A stretch of 64,000 nt of DNA. Source: Leptospira stimsonii (GTDB lineage: Bacteria > Spirochaetota > Leptospiria > Leptospirales > Leptospiraceae). Below, in pieces: positions 1 to 9,879 of the stretch. The notes below the pieces were generated by a model. It was not told the DNA's origin, searched no databases, and saw nothing but the letters and a program-made list of their open reading frames with translations. The stretch is taken from contig NZ_QHCT01000001.1 of the NCBI RefSeq assembly GCF_003545885.1, positions 372,001 to 436,000 on the forward strand, written 5' to 3'. Position numbers and translations under genes: made by a program. How positions within the stretch are numbered: position 1 is the first letter of the stretch; the number at the start of each line of letters is the position of its first letter.

Positions 1-342
1 CGACTTCTACAAAATTGCAGTTGTTTAATCAATTCTTCCCCTCTTGAAAGTTTTTCCATCGTTCTTATGGAAGCCTGGCTGGCGGAAAAACCCGTTCTCG
101 TAAACGGAAAATCGGATGTTCTCAAGGGGCATTGTTTGCGAAGCAACGGCGGACTTTTTTATTCGGATAAGAAGAGCTTCTCCGCAACATTAGATTATAT
201 CCTAGAACATCCGATGGATTCTTTGGAAATGGGGAAGAATGGAAAACGCTACGTGGAACAGAATTTCAATCCGGAAGTCGTCCGCGAAAAACTTCTGCGT
301 TTGATCGATAAGACAATTCAGAAAAAATACGCTGGAATTTAA
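1..342 (+). CDS. glycosyltransferase family 4, C-terminal part (truncated by window edge)
   Basis: The reading frame is open from the first base, so the gene begins before the window. The visible 113 residues resemble the C-terminal Rossmann half of GT-B glycosyltransferases: an 'S..ESF.IVLMEAWLAEKPV' stretch, the usual donor-binding E...E region, then a short 'GGLFY' segment and a helix ending in 'GKNGKRYVEQNFNPE'. Such enzymes transfer a sugar from a nucleotide-sugar to a surface glycan or lipid; acceptor and sugar cannot be read here. A hairpin follows about 90 bases downstream. Confidence 0.85.
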   Translation, partial: RLLQNCSCLINSSPLESFSIVLMEAWLAEKPVLVNGKSDVLKGHCLRSNGGLFYSDKKSFSATLDYILEHPMDSLEMGKNGKRYVEQNFNPEVVREKLLRLIDKTIQKKYAGI

Positions 343-432
343 TACGGAGAGTCCATTCGTTTTTTAAGATGAAAACTTTCTCCGTAGACGAAGTGTCGTA
401 GTTCCGACAAAATCTTTTCTAAAAAATATTTG

Positions 433-455
433 AATCGGACGTAAAGTCCGATTTT
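433..455 (+). terminator. hairpin downstream of the glycosyltransferase, possible terminator
   Basis: An 8-bp perfect stem (AATCGGAC / GTCCGATT) with a 5-base loop is followed by TTTTG. The U tract is short, so termination would be weak. It lies between the + strand glycosyltransferase and the convergent phosphatase gene. Confidence 0.4.
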
Positions 456-562
456 GAAAAAAATACGGCATATTCTTCTTTTTTGAGATTCGGTATTTTT
501 TATTATCCATAATATTATATTTTTATAATATATATTTTTCCCTAATGCCCTATTGTCACACT

Positions 563-1378
563 TTAAGTTAAGTCGTGAAGATATTCACTCATCCCGGCTA
601 ACATCTTCTCGTGTAAGATTCCGTTGCTCGCAACCAGATTCGGGATATAGGGTGAAAATAGATTTCCATCGTATGTGGATAACTTTCCGCCGGCTTCGTT
701 CAAAATTACCGAAGGCGCCGCCATATCCCAAGGTTTGAGACCTTCTTCCCAAAATGCATCGAATCTACCTTCCGCAGTCCAACAAAGATCCACACCGGCG
801 GATCCCGTTCTTCTCACTCCACGCGTCTTGAGTAAAAAATTTCTATAATGAAACATCAATCGATCGATCTTCTTTTCTCGATCGTAAGGAAAACCAGTAC
901 AAAGAAGAGATTGTTTCAGTTCCTTTGTTTTCGAAACGTGAATTTGTTTTTTATTCTTAAAGGCACCGAACCCTTTTTTGGCGTGATAGACTTCCCCCGT
1001 TCCAGGAAACGGAACGATACCGAAGACGACCTCTCCCGTTTCCTGGTTTTCCAGACCGATACAAAGACAGTACAAAGGAAGTCGATGCGAGTAATTTACG
1101 GTTCCGTCTAACGGATCCACGATCCATTTGAAAATCGAGGTTCCTTTTTTATCGGTTCCTTCTTCGCCAAGAATCGAATCCGCAGGAAACATTCTTTCAA
1201 TTTCGGATATGATTCTTTCTTCCGAACCTTTGTCTGCCTTCGTAACCAAGTCGATCTCACCTTTGTAAGCGATTCCAAGATCGTTTTCCTCTTGAGTTTC
1301 GGATAAGAATTCCATCACCTTGGGAACAAAGTTCAGGAAATGCTCGTATCTGATTTTGATTTCGTTTTCTAAGCTCAT
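563..1378 (-). CDS. inositol monophosphatase family protein
   Basis: A 271-residue Mg-dependent phosphatase of the IMPase/FBPase/CysQ superfamily. The metal-binding signatures are present: GEEG (Glu72-Glu73), WIVDPLDGT (residues 85-93) and a C-terminal PWDMAAP motif near 219. The length is normal for the family. Substrate (inositol phosphate, fructose-1,6-bisphosphate or PAP) cannot be assigned from sequence alone. Its start codon overlaps the stop of the upstream DUF1232 gene (ATGA), so the two are translationally coupled. Confidence 0.9.
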   Translation of the reverse strand: MSLENEIKIRYEHFLNFVPKVMEFLSETQEENDLGIAYKGEIDLVTKADKGSEERIISEIERMFPADSILGEEGTDKKGTSIFKWIVDPLDGTVNYSHRLPLYCLCIGLENQETGEVVFGIVPFPGTGEVYHAKKGFGAFKNKKQIHVSKTKELKQSLLCTGFPYDREKKIDRLMFHYRNFLLKTRGVRRTGSAGVDLCWTAEGRFDAFWEEGLKPWDMAAPSVILNEAGGKLSTYDGNLFSPYIPNLVASNGILHEKMLAGMSEYLHDLT

Positions 1379-1689
1379 TCTATCTCCAGCTTCTTTCTCG
1401 CTTTATCGCGATGTTCCGCTCGAATCGCGGATTGGACACTTGCCAGTACGGCCGCGATCACTCCCGCGTCATCCAGAAATCCGGCTCCTGGAATAAAATC
1501 GGGAACCGCGTCCAGAGGAGAAATGAAATACGCAAGAGCGCCTGCGATTATGAGTTTGGTTCGTAGCGGAGTTTCTGGGTCCATCATCGAATAATAAAGT
1601 GCGACCAGGTCTTCCGCAAAAGGAATCTTAGAAACCACAGACTTCAATTTCGGCCAAAAATCTCTTTTTACCTTTTCGATCAGATCCAC
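1375..1689 (-). CDS. DUF1232 (YkvA-like) small membrane protein
   Basis: A 104-residue protein with the DUF1232 core: a hydrophobic segment followed by 'YFISPLDAVPDFIPGAGFLDDAGV' in the middle. The family is found widely in bacteria and its biochemical role is unknown. The gene is the first of a two-gene unit with the phosphatase (4-base overlap) and is divergent from the nucleosidase gene, with only about 75 bases between starts. Confidence 0.85.
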   Translation of the reverse strand: MDLIEKVKRDFWPKLKSVVSKIPFAEDLVALYYSMMDPETPLRTKLIIAGALAYFISPLDAVPDFIPGAGFLDDAGVIAAVLASVQSAIRAEHRDKARKKLEIE

Positions 1690-1763
1690 AACGCCTCCTT
1701 TTCCTATTGGAAATTGATTTCTCTCTTGTCCCAGATTCTGCTTCCAGGTATCAAGAAAGAAAG

Positions 1764-2630
1764 ATGATTTTTATTTCCACAGCGCTTTTCCCGGAAGCAA
1801 AACCTTTGATCGAATCTTTAGAACTCAAAATTCGTAGAGAAAAATCACCTTTCCCTATCTATCAGAATGAAACCTTTTCTTTGATCGTTTCCGGTATCGG
1901 AAAAATTTCCTCGGCGATGGCGACCTCATTTCTTTTAAGCCGACTGGAAAAGGAGATTCAAGAATCGTCTTGGATCTTTAATTTCGGAATCTGCGGTTCT
2001 CCTGAAAGTTTCGCAAAGATCGGAGAATCGTTCTTAATCCATAAAGTCACTGATTATGGCTCAGGAAAAAACGTTTATCCCGATATTCTTTTCAAATCCC
2101 CTCTGAAAGAATCGCCGCTTGTAACGGTAGACAAACCGGTTTTCGAAGAAGAATCTTCCTATCACAAAAACACGATAGTCGATATGGAAGCGTTCGGTTT
2201 TTTTCAGGCCTCAAGGAAATTTTTCACCTCCGATAGAATTCGAATCGTAAAAACGGTTTCGGATCACTTTACAAAAATCGAATCCTTTTCGGGTTCCAAT
2301 CTTACGAATATCGTTTCGGAAAAAATTCATTCGGCTCTTCCTGAAATCCATAGCATTCTTAAAATTCCTGTCGTTCCCGAAAAAAAGATCGATCTTGAAG
2401 AGGAAGAATTGGATACCCTGCGTTCCTTCATCGAATTTCTTCGTTTATCCGAAACGGAAACGATCCAACTCAAAGATTGGATGTTGGGCTATAAGATGAG
2501 AACGGGAAAGTCTTCCAAACACGGACTTACCATCATACAACAAAACTTCGAAGCAGAATCGGAAAAAGTGAAAACAAGAGAAGAAGGTAAAAAAGGATTG
2601 TATGCGCTCAGACAATTTTATCAGTCCTAA
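1764..2630 (+). CDS. nucleoside phosphorylase/nucleosidase family protein (MTA/SAH nucleosidase-like)
   Basis: A 288-residue protein. Its N-terminal about 210 residues resemble the PNP_UDP fold: an N-terminal 'STALFPEAKPL' strand, 'VSGIGKISSAMA', 'FGICGSP', 'VDMEAFGFF' with the ribose-contacting Met-Glu, and 'VKTVSDH' with the purine-binding Asp. It probably hydrolyses or phosphorolyses a nucleoside. The last 80 residues are charged, extra to the family core, and unassigned. I start at the ATG preceded by AAGAAAGA rather than an upstream in-frame codon. The gene overlaps the photolyase-like gene by 29 bases, suggesting co-expression. Confidence 0.75.
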   Translation: MIFISTALFPEAKPLIESLELKIRREKSPFPIYQNETFSLIVSGIGKISSAMATSFLLSRLEKEIQESSWIFNFGICGSPESFAKIGESFLIHKVTDYGSGKNVYPDILFKSPLKESPLVTVDKPVFEEESSYHKNTIVDMEAFGFFQASRKFFTSDRIRIVKTVSDHFTKIESFSGSNLTNIVSEKIHSALPEIHSILKIPVVPEKKIDLEEEELDTLRSFIEFLRLSETETIQLKDWMLGYKMRTGKSSKHGLTIIQQNFEAESEKVKTREEGKKGLYALRQFYQS

Positions 2631-3639
2631 ACGATTTTCTCATATTTATTTGGAGGAAGCGGCGAAGAATCATCCGAAGACAAAGGAGATTCTTTCAAAG
2701 TTTCCGGAATCGATCGTGATCCCGATCGATTCTTACAAAGAAGTTTTCAACCCTTCTTCTCAGAGTTTTCAAACTCAAAAACGAAGCCCAAAGCTTATTC
2801 TTGCAAAAAGAAAGGAACAGTTTTTATATTCCGGCTCGGGCGTCGCTCCCGACTTCGGTTATCAATTTTTCTATTACAACGCGCTGGTTCTCAATTGTCT
2901 TTACAACTGTTCTTATTGTTATCTGCAAGGAATGTATTCTTCCGCGAACTTAGTGGTCTTTGTAAACAACGAAGATTACATAAGAGAAACCGCCGAACAA
3001 CTGAAGTTATCCAAACCGCTCTATCTCTGTATTTCGTACGATACCGACCTTTTGGCCTTGGAAAGTACATTAGGATATTGTAAAGAATGGATATTATTCG
3101 CAAATACAAACCCGGATTTGATCGTTGAGTTGAGAACCAAAAGTGCGAATTTCAAATCGATCTCCCACCTAACACCGACGGAAAATGTCATTCTTGCGTG
3201 GACGCTTTCTCCGGAGTCCGTGATCGCCGAACACGAACCGTTGACTCCTAGGCTTTCCTCGAGATTAAAAAACATCAAGGAAGCTCTGAACGCAGGTTGG
3301 CAAGTTCGTCTTTGCTTGGATCCAATTCTGGGAATTCCGGATTGGAAAAAAATTTATTCCGACTTTGTCCAGGAGATATTTAATCAGATCGACGGAAACC
3401 AATTGAGAGAAATCAGTCTCGGAGTTTTTAGGATGAATTCCGATTATTTTAAGAATTCTAAAAAAAGAAGACCCGATTCTTATTTGTATTATTTACCGAT
3501 GGAAACCCACGATTCCATCAAATCTTATCCGGAAGAATTAGAAAAGGAAATGTTTTCCGAATTGGAAAAAGAACTGGTCCGTTTTATTTCCAAGGATAAG
3601 ATTCACAGATTAGTTGCGAGTGAAATGGAATCCAAATGA
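2602..3639 (+). CDS. spore photoproduct lyase family radical SAM protein
   Basis: A 345-residue protein with the radical-SAM cluster motif in the SPL spacing, C-x3-C-x2-C (Cys99, Cys103, Cys106, then YLQ). Further SPL-family blocks are 'VVFVNNEDYI', 'ELRTKSAN', 'ILAWTLSPESVIAEHEP', 'RLKNIKEALNAGWQVRLCLDPI' and 'ISLGVFRM'. In Firmicutes SPL repairs the 5-thyminyl-dihydrothymine lesion in spore DNA; Leptospira makes no spores, so the substrate here is unclear. An AAGGAT ribosome site precedes the ATG, which lies inside the upstream nucleosidase gene. The stop overlaps the next start (ATGA). Confidence 0.85.
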   Translation: MRSDNFISPKRFSHIYLEEAAKNHPKTKEILSKFPESIVIPIDSYKEVFNPSSQSFQTQKRSPKLILAKRKEQFLYSGSGVAPDFGYQFFYYNALVLNCLYNCSYCYLQGMYSSANLVVFVNNEDYIRETAEQLKLSKPLYLCISYDTDLLALESTLGYCKEWILFANTNPDLIVELRTKSANFKSISHLTPTENVILAWTLSPESVIAEHEPLTPRLSSRLKNIKEALNAGWQVRLCLDPILGIPDWKKIYSDFVQEIFNQIDGNQLREISLGVFRMNSDYFKNSKKRRPDSYLYYLPMETHDSIKSYPEELEKEMFSELEKELVRFISKDKIHRLVASEMESK

Positions 3640-4394
3640 CTCAAATTTCTAAACCGAACGGCTTCTCCGCAATCGTAACCGGATCTTCGAAAGGAATCGG
3701 ACAAACGATTTCAGAATTCTTAATCTCCAAAGGATATCGAGTTCTAGGAATCGCAAGATCGTTGCCGAGCTCATCTCTTTTAAAGAATTCTTCCTTATAT
3801 CGTCATATCCAAATGGATCTTTCTCAAACCAAGGAAGTGGCTCAACTTTCCGATCTTCTCAAAGAAGAACCTCCTTTGAAAATTCTTGTGAACAACGCGG
3901 GCTTTGGAAATTTTTCCCCACACGAAGAAATACCGATCGAAGAATTGGAAAAAATGCTCCTTGTGAATTTTGTCTCGCCTATTCTGATCACCAAATTGCT
4001 GTTAAGAGATCTCAAGAAGAATGAAGGCTGGATTTTTCAGATTCATTCCGTCGCCGCAATCAAAGAATCTGTAAGAGGTGCGGCTTATGCTGGAACGAAA
4101 GCCGGACTCAGACATTTCGGTTTAAATTTGTTTGAAGAAATTCGAAAAGCCGGTGTCAAATTAGTAAGCATCAACCCGGATATCGTAGACACTGAATTTT
4201 ACGATCGTCTCGATTTTGGAAAGGATGAAGACCCGGGTTCTTTTCTTTACGTCGAAGATGTTTTAAACGCATTCGAATTTGCACTCAACGGAAGGGAGAA
4301 TCTCGGTTTTACGGAAATTACGATCCGACCTAGATATCATAGAATTTCTAAAAAGCCGATCGTTCGAAAACACGAAAGAGATTTTGAATCGTGA
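3636..4394 (+). CDS. short-chain dehydrogenase/reductase
   Basis: A 252-residue classical SDR oxidoreductase. The NAD(P)-binding motif is TGSSKGIG (15-22), NNAG is at 86-89, and the catalytic residues are Ser138, Tyr151 and Lys155 (YAGTK). The coenzyme choice is not certain, although Ser-Lys in the glycine-rich loop fits NADPH. Substrate unknown. The start overlaps the stop of the SPL-like gene and the next gene begins 16 bases after its stop, so it sits inside a four-gene run. Confidence 0.9.
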   Translation: MTQISKPNGFSAIVTGSSKGIGQTISEFLISKGYRVLGIARSLPSSSLLKNSSLYRHIQMDLSQTKEVAQLSDLLKEEPPLKILVNNAGFGNFSPHEEIPIEELEKMLLVNFVSPILITKLLLRDLKKNEGWIFQIHSVAAIKESVRGAAYAGTKAGLRHFGLNLFEEIRKAGVKLVSINPDIVDTEFYDRLDFGKDEDPGSFLYVEDVLNAFEFALNGRENLGFTEITIRPRYHRISKKPIVRKHERDFES

Positions 4395-4410
4395 CAAAAG
4401 GGGTGAAAAA

Positions 4411-5253
4411 ATGAATCCAGGAGAATTGAACGTTGCACTTGTTCAGTGCGATCTTTCTTGGGAAAATCAGGACGCGAATTACGAACACGTTCGACGTCTG
4501 ATTTTTTCCACTCTTGAGAAACGAAAGGAAGAAGCACCGGACTTGATTCTTCTTCCGGAAACCTTTGCAACCGGATTTACGATGCGGTCGGAAAGAATCG
4601 CCGAACCCGACGAAGGTCCGACGGAAGTCTTTTTGAAAAAGATCGCCGAAGAAACGGGAGCCTATTTCTGCGCGGGCTGGATTCGAAAGAATCCGGGAAG
4701 AAAACCCTTCAACACGGTCAGCGTCGTTAAACCCGACGGCAACATTGTATTAAGATATTCTAAAATACATCCGTTTACGTTCGGAGGAGAGGATAGGCAC
4801 TATTCTTCGGGTTCTGAGATAATGAGTTACGATTTAAACGGTTTTCGAATCACTCCGTTTATCTGTTATGACATTCGTTTTCCGGAGATTTTTCGAAGAG
4901 TCGCGGGAGAAACGGATATATTTACGATTCATGCAAATTGGCCGATCCCGAGAATTCATCACTGGGATCTGATTCTCAAAACCAGAGCCGTTGAAAATCA
5001 GGCCTATGTTTTTGGGGTCAATCGGATCGGAATCGCCGGTTATAACAAAAGTGTTCATCACGACGGACATTCGCTCGCGGTGGCGCCTAACGGAGAATTT
5101 ACGGACGCAGGCGAGGAATTGGAAACGATTCTCTTTTACAAAGCGGAAAAAAAAACAATTTTAGAATATCGTGAATCGTTTCCCGTATTGAAAGATCGAA
5201 AAAATCCGGAAACGATCATCGTCAGATCAACGGTGCATTCTTCTCAAACCTAA
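4411..5253 (+). CDS. carbon-nitrogen hydrolase, omega-amidase (Nit2/YafV)-like
   Basis: A 280-residue nitrilase-superfamily amidase with the catalytic triad Glu50 ([10 protein letters not shown]), Lys118 (RYSKIHPF) and Cys152 (ICYDIRFPE). The 'ATGF' after the Glu and the Arg-Phe-Pro-Glu after the Cys are typical of omega-amidases, which deaminate alpha-ketoglutaramate or alpha-ketosuccinamate left by glutamine/asparagine transaminases. The ATG at the listed start has AAGGGGTG upstream; a longer frame running back into the SDR gene is unlikely. The 3' end overlaps the convergent pseudouridine synthase gene by about 30 bases. Confidence 0.88.
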   Translation: MNPGELNVALVQCDLSWENQDANYEHVRRLIFSTLEKRKEEAPDLILLPETFATGFTMRSERIAEPDEGPTEVFLKKIAEETGAYFCAGWIRKNPGRKPFNTVSVVKPDGNIVLRYSKIHPFTFGGEDRHYSSGSEIMSYDLNGFRITPFICYDIRFPEIFRRVAGETDIFTIHANWPIPRIHHWDLILKTRAVENQAYVFGVNRIGIAGYNKSVHHDGHSLAVAPNGEFTDAGEELETILFYKAEKKTILEYRESFPVLKDRKNPETIIVRSTVHSSQT

Positions 5254-6160
5254 GAAATCTTTCGGTCAAGGGAAGATTTGCTTCGATCAATTCTCCCGTG
5301 AATGGATCCTTAAATTTTAAGAAAAAGGACAGCAAAAGAAGTCCGTAAGATTCAAATTGCGCACCCGCTCTCGAATACAATAGGTCGCCGACGACAGGAC
5401 ATCTTTGACTTTGAAAATGAACTCGGATCTGGTGCGTCCTTCCGGTTTCCAATCCTACTTCCACAAAGCTGAATTTTCGTCCCGTCCTGGAATTGATGTA
5501 TTTTAGAACTTTATAATGAGTCACCGACCGTCTTCCTTTCGGTGAAATTGTCATCTTGAGTCTTTCCACAGGATGTCGAGAGATCGGAAGATCGATCGTT
5601 CCCGATTCTTCCGGAGGATGTCCTTGTACCCAAGCGTAGTATTTTTTTTCGATCTCTCTTTTTCGGAAGAGTTCGGATAACTTTCCATGAGCTCGGTCAT
5701 TTTTCGCGATGAGAATCAACCCTTCCGTTGGTTTATCCAAACGATGAACGATTCCTGGTCTGGCTTCTCCCCCTGCTTTCGAGAGATCCTTGAAGTGATA
5801 GAGAAGTCCGTTTACAAGACTTGGGGAACGATCGCCCGGACCGCTGTGACTTGCAATCCCAGCAGGTTTGTGGATAATGAGAAAATCTTCTCTTTCTAAA
5901 ATAACGGGTAAGGACATCGAGACCGGTTCTAAATTCAACGGTGGTCTGGGTGGAACGGAAATGGAGAATTGATCCCCTTCCTTTACCTTGAGAGAACTCT
6001 TATCTTGAATTTTCTCGTCTTGATTTCGAACGTATCCCGAATCAATCCACTTCTGAATCGATGCTCGGGAGACTTCGTCTCCTAAAGAAAGTTTGAGAAA
6101 TCGATCGAGACGATTTCCGGTAAATTCTTCTGTGACCTCTGCTTTTAGTTCTAAGTTCAT
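5222..6160 (-). CDS. RluA-family pseudouridine synthase
   Basis: A 312-residue protein with an N-terminal S4 RNA-binding domain ('NRLDRFLKL...[14 protein letters not shown]') and a catalytic domain with [10 protein letters not shown], whose Asp (about residue 142) is the catalytic residue of RluA/RluD enzymes. It should convert uridines in 23S rRNA or tRNA to pseudouridine; the exact site is not predictable. I use the ATG 48 bases inside a longer GTG-started frame because it gives the usual family N-terminus. Confidence 0.9.
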   Translation of the reverse strand: MNLELKAEVTEEFTGNRLDRFLKLSLGDEVSRASIQKWIDSGYVRNQDEKIQDKSSLKVKEGDQFSISVPPRPPLNLEPVSMSLPVILEREDFLIIHKPAGIASHSGPGDRSPSLVNGLLYHFKDLSKAGGEARPGIVHRLDKPTEGLILIAKNDRAHGKLSELFRKREIEKKYYAWVQGHPPEESGTIDLPISRHPVERLKMTISPKGRRSVTHYKVLKYINSRTGRKFSFVEVGLETGRTHQIRVHFQSQRCPVVGDLLYSRAGAQFESYGLLLLSFFLKFKDPFTGELIEANLPLTERFLRFEKNAPLI

Positions 6161-6297
6161 TGAATTGGGGGGAAGGATCCAGATTTTTACTGCGCGCGTT
6201 TTTAGCACTCTAAAAAAACAGTTTCCATTTTCCTTCCTAAGCCTTAATATGACACACTGAAACCCAAAACCCCTTAGATCTAAGGAAGGATAGAAAC

Positions 6298-6885
<588 letters not shown>

Positions 6886-6894
6886 GCCAAATCG

Positions 6895-6945
<51 letters not shown>

Positions 6946-7021
6946 TTTTGGGGGATGAATAATTCTTTTAAGCTCGGAATATTCACTTCCGATAAAGAAG
7001 TGAATATTGTTTCCTAACTTT

Positions 7022-8080
7022 CTATTTTACAGAGAATTTCCCAACAAATTTAGGGAAATATTGATTAAGAATTCTTATTATCGTCAAATTCGAAATTAGC
7101 AGACAGATAAATGAAAAGAGAATCGTGAGAAATGGATTTGCTAAATTTATAGTCAACCCGAATAACAATACGGTTTGCATTAGAAAACTTTTAAATACAT
7201 TTTCAATGCCGCAGAAAAGAAGAGTTTCCCTACCCAAACTTCCAAACAAAGGAATCTCGGCGATTGCTTTTGCCAAGATTATATTCGCGTAAATTATAAT
7301 AAAAGCGATAAGGATTGGATATAAGAATCCGAAAGCCGGAATTTCGAAAATGAATCGAACTTTATTGAAAATAAAATTTCCATCGATTAAAAAGTAGGCA
7401 ATCGTCATTCCAGTGCAAAATATTCCTAACAATAGGTATACCCATTTCCAGAACGCTGGAAGCAAAGAGTAATCTTTGTTGATCAATGGAAATAAAATTG
7501 CACCCGAAGTATAGAAAACATAATAATATAGAGCGCTATCGATATTGTATATCCACGACGGCGCGTTCAGTGGATTAAAAGGAAGAATATGTTGTGTTAA
7601 AATACAAAGTAGAATCGAAATAATAAACGGAAAGAAAATATTTTTCGAAATCTTCAATAAAGAATAATGTAAGATCACAACAACGAACAAACAAGGCAGA
7701 AACCATAACGAGGCCGCATGAACTTGATTTCTTATTCCAAATATAAAAGTTTTTCCGGCGCCGATCACTTCCGGAAATTGCCAGTTATTAAGTATCGAAA
7801 AATAAATCAAAGCCACAAAAGAGAAAAAATAATAAGGTAATACCAACTGTAAAAACTTTCCTTTAAAATAAATCCAGAATGGTTTTTCAGTCGAAGTGGC
7901 AAAAAAACCGGAAACAAAAAAGAAAAGAGGAACGTGATAGAGAAAAACAAAAGGGTAAGCTCTCCCGGCGGCATCCGCAAAATGACCAATATAAATTGCG
8001 AATATCCCTAAAAATTTAAGTGTATCAACCCACTTTATTCGATGCGATGTTCGTTCCAAATTGCCTCCGGTGAAATTCAA
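7022..8080 (-). CDS. membrane acyltransferase (acyltransferase 3 family)
   Basis: A 352-residue protein with about ten hydrophobic segments. The N-terminus matches the Acyl_transf_3 family: 'KWVDTLKFLGIFAIYIGHF' (candidate catalytic His in the first helix), then 'LYHVPLFFFVSGFF'. Members O-acetylate or O-acylate sugars of lipopolysaccharide, peptidoglycan or other glycans at the inner membrane. It lies immediately downstream of the tail-fibre genes on the same strand, about 170 bases away, and reads AT-richer than its neighbours. It could be a phage-carried glycan modifier or a chromosomal gene at the island edge. Confidence 0.85.
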   Translation of the reverse strand: MNFTGGNLERTSHRIKWVDTLKFLGIFAIYIGHFADAAGRAYPFVFLYHVPLFFFVSGFFATSTEKPFWIYFKGKFLQLVLPYYFFSFVALIYFSILNNWQFPEVIGAGKTFIFGIRNQVHAASLWFLPCLFVVVILHYSLLKISKNIFFPFIISILLCILTQHILPFNPLNAPSWIYNIDSALYYYVFYTSGAILFPLINKDYSLLPAFWKWVYLLLGIFCTGMTIAYFLIDGNFIFNKVRFIFEIPAFGFLYPILIAFIIIYANIILAKAIAEIPLFGSLGRETLLFCGIENVFKSFLMQTVLLFGLTINLANPFLTILFSFICLLISNLTIIRILNQYFPKFVGKFSVK

Positions 8081-8251
8081 ATGTCAAAATCTTAACAAGA
8101 TCAGAAAAATGAATTCCTGCCTGTTTTCAAGATAATAAAAATCTCGGAAGGAATTTTAACAATCTTGCAAGCGAAATTACTATATTTCTCTATTCGCTCA
8201 CAAGACTATTAGGAAAAATTTAGAAAAGGTTCATTTAATTCTTACTCTATC

Positions 8252-9754
8252 TCACAGTACTCGCCTTGCAAAAATATACGGAAATCCGGACATACCTCGT
8301 GAATCAGTCGTTTTGCCAGTTCGTGGAGTTCCGTTCGTTCCATCTGAAATGAGTGTTAAACTTTCATAACCACCTAACCAAATAGCGTTATATCCATAGG
8401 TTCCAGCCGCAAAAGTATCATTTAAAACTTGTTTTGTACTAACAGCGTGCCCTTGAAATCGATCTCTCCTTCTCAGACCTCCAATCCATTCACTGTCAAA
8501 ATCCATCACAGAAACAAAACCCCGTCCTTGCATTGTAAAATGTCTGACTTGATTCGTGATCGTCGTTCCCGCGACAGAGTCCGGAAGTCGATGTTTATAG
8601 AATCTTATTTTTACTCCAGATAAGGACCCGCTCGAGTTCGAAGTTGCGCAAGTAAAACTAATCGTCCGACTCGAAGTAGATAATCCGCTGATTGCCAAAG
8701 TTGCATTCATTGGGATACCACCGATCGCTTGCAAAAGTGTCCCCGTCATCCAATTTGTAAAGGATCCGTGAACCAAATTGTCTTCGGCAAGAGCGTTGAT
8801 CATCTTTTGGCAAGGAGTCGTATTCGCGAACGTTATTGTAAGAACGTTACTCACAATCGAATAGCTAATTGCATCAAAGTCCGTTACATTCGTTCCAAGT
8901 GGATCGTAACGAAACGGTTTGTTCAGCCAGTAGTTTACAAGATCAGGCATTCCTCCGCTTCCGCTCGCATTGATCAACTGGTCCGGAGACGCCAGACAAA
9001 ACGCCGGAAAATCCGTAGACGGTGATCGCATCTCATCCATCCAAAACATTTCTCCTAAGTATTTGCGTTCCTGTTTAAAAATGGAATCCGTAAAATTCTT
9101 AAAAAAAAGATAAACTTGATTGATCCCTTTTACTAACTTCAGTGGATTGTTAGCGTCCGGATTGATTCCGGAAATGATATCCGTATGAAGATCCGTCACC
9201 AAACCCGTCTTAACGTCACTTGCTTGCTTAGCTTCGGTTACTTCATTGTCTTGAATCCGATGGCCTTTTAACCCCCGATAGAATCTCAAATCTGAACCGA
9301 GAGTTACGACTCCGGATGCATTCGTAGAAATCGATCGCAACGGAATATCTCCGGCAACCAAAGAACCTTGTCTAGCAATGATTTCATAGGAGTTGTCTCT
9401 CCAAACGATCGGCCCATCGTTCGGAACGTTAGAGGGATTGTTAATTTCCGTTTCTAAAAACTTATGTCGGGCGACGATTGTACAAACGACATTGACTGGA
9501 ACGATGATTCCTGCAAGAGGAGGAATTTCGATTCTTTTTCCGAATTCGTCATAAGCTATTAAGTGATCCGTTAAGTCAACTCTGCTTGATGTCGATCCGA
9601 TTGCGATTGTACCTCCCACATCTACTCCAAATCCGAACGCGTCTAGATCACGGATGATGATCTCCTTCGATTTAGATTCTTGTTCTTTTTTCCAGTCCTC
9701 GGGAAAGACTCGCTTTCCCATTGTTGGAAATTCTATTCCTGATAATTGATCCAT
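8252..9754 (-). CDS. tail fibre/receptor-binding protein, copy 2 (distal)
   Basis: A 500-residue paralogue of the gene immediately upstream. The N-terminus (MDQLSGIEFPTMGKRVFPEDW) probably attaches to the baseplate, since it is strongly conserved between copies. The middle third is nearly identical to the paralogue even in DNA. The extreme C-terminus shares 'RRRDRFQGH' and 'DGTNGTPRTGKTTD.RGMSGFPYIFARRVL', but the about 35 residues between them are entirely different. Here the tip lacks the GHWH motif of the other copy (GHAV instead). The ATG with GGAGC upstream is chosen. It is last in the tail operon, the usual place for adhesins. Fibre identity is inferred from position and architecture. 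Confidence 0.72.
   Translation of the reverse strand: MDQLSGIEFPTMGKRVFPEDWKKEQESKSKEIIIRDLDAFGFGVDVGGTIAIGSTSSRVDLTDHLIAYDEFGKRIEIPPLAGIIVPVNVVCTIVARHKFLETEINNPSNVPNDGPIVWRDNSYEIIARQGSLVAGDIPLRSISTNASGVVTLGSDLRFYRGLKGHRIQDNEVTEAKQASDVKTGLVTDLHTDIISGINPDANNPLKLVKGINQVYLFFKNFTDSIFKQERKYLGEMFWMDEMRSPSTDFPAFCLASPDQLINASGSGGMPDLVNYWLNKPFRYDPLGTNVTDFDAISYSIVSNVLTITFANTTPCQKMINALAEDNLVHGSFTNWMTGTLLQAIGGIPMNATLAISGLSTSSRTISFTCATSNSSGSLSGVKIRFYKHRLPDSVAGTTITNQVRHFTMQGRGFVSVMDFDSEWIGGLRRRDRFQGHAVSTKQVLNDTFAAGTYGYNAIWLGGYESLTLISDGTNGTPRTGKTTDSRGMSGFPYIFARRVL
8735..9090. repeat. direct repeat within fibre genes, copy 2
   Basis: This stretch matches about 10384..10733 almost base for base, with scattered single-base differences. 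It encodes the central block of both fibre proteins (including 'YNDLPDLVNYWLNKP'-like conserved sequence near 'MPDLVNYWLNKPFRYDPLG'). Regions on either side are more diverged, which suggests duplication followed by local gene conversion. Confidence 0.85.
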
Positions 9755-9879
9755 GTTTGCTCCATGAGAGAACGATTGTGTACGCAAAAGATTGCTTCCG
9801 TTCTTTATTGATTCTTCTTATTCAAACGCAGAGTAGAGAATGATTCTGCAAATTGTTTCTAAAATGAATTTACGCTTCT

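Noticed and set aside
344..386. ACGGAGA/TCTCCGT inverted repeat after the glycosyltransferase
   Set aside because: Loop of about 27 bases and no T tract; the nearby 8-bp hairpin at 433 is a better terminator candidate.
553..738. 61-residue + strand frame
   Set aside because: Lies opposite the inositol monophosphatase gene; no ribosome site and no conserved features.
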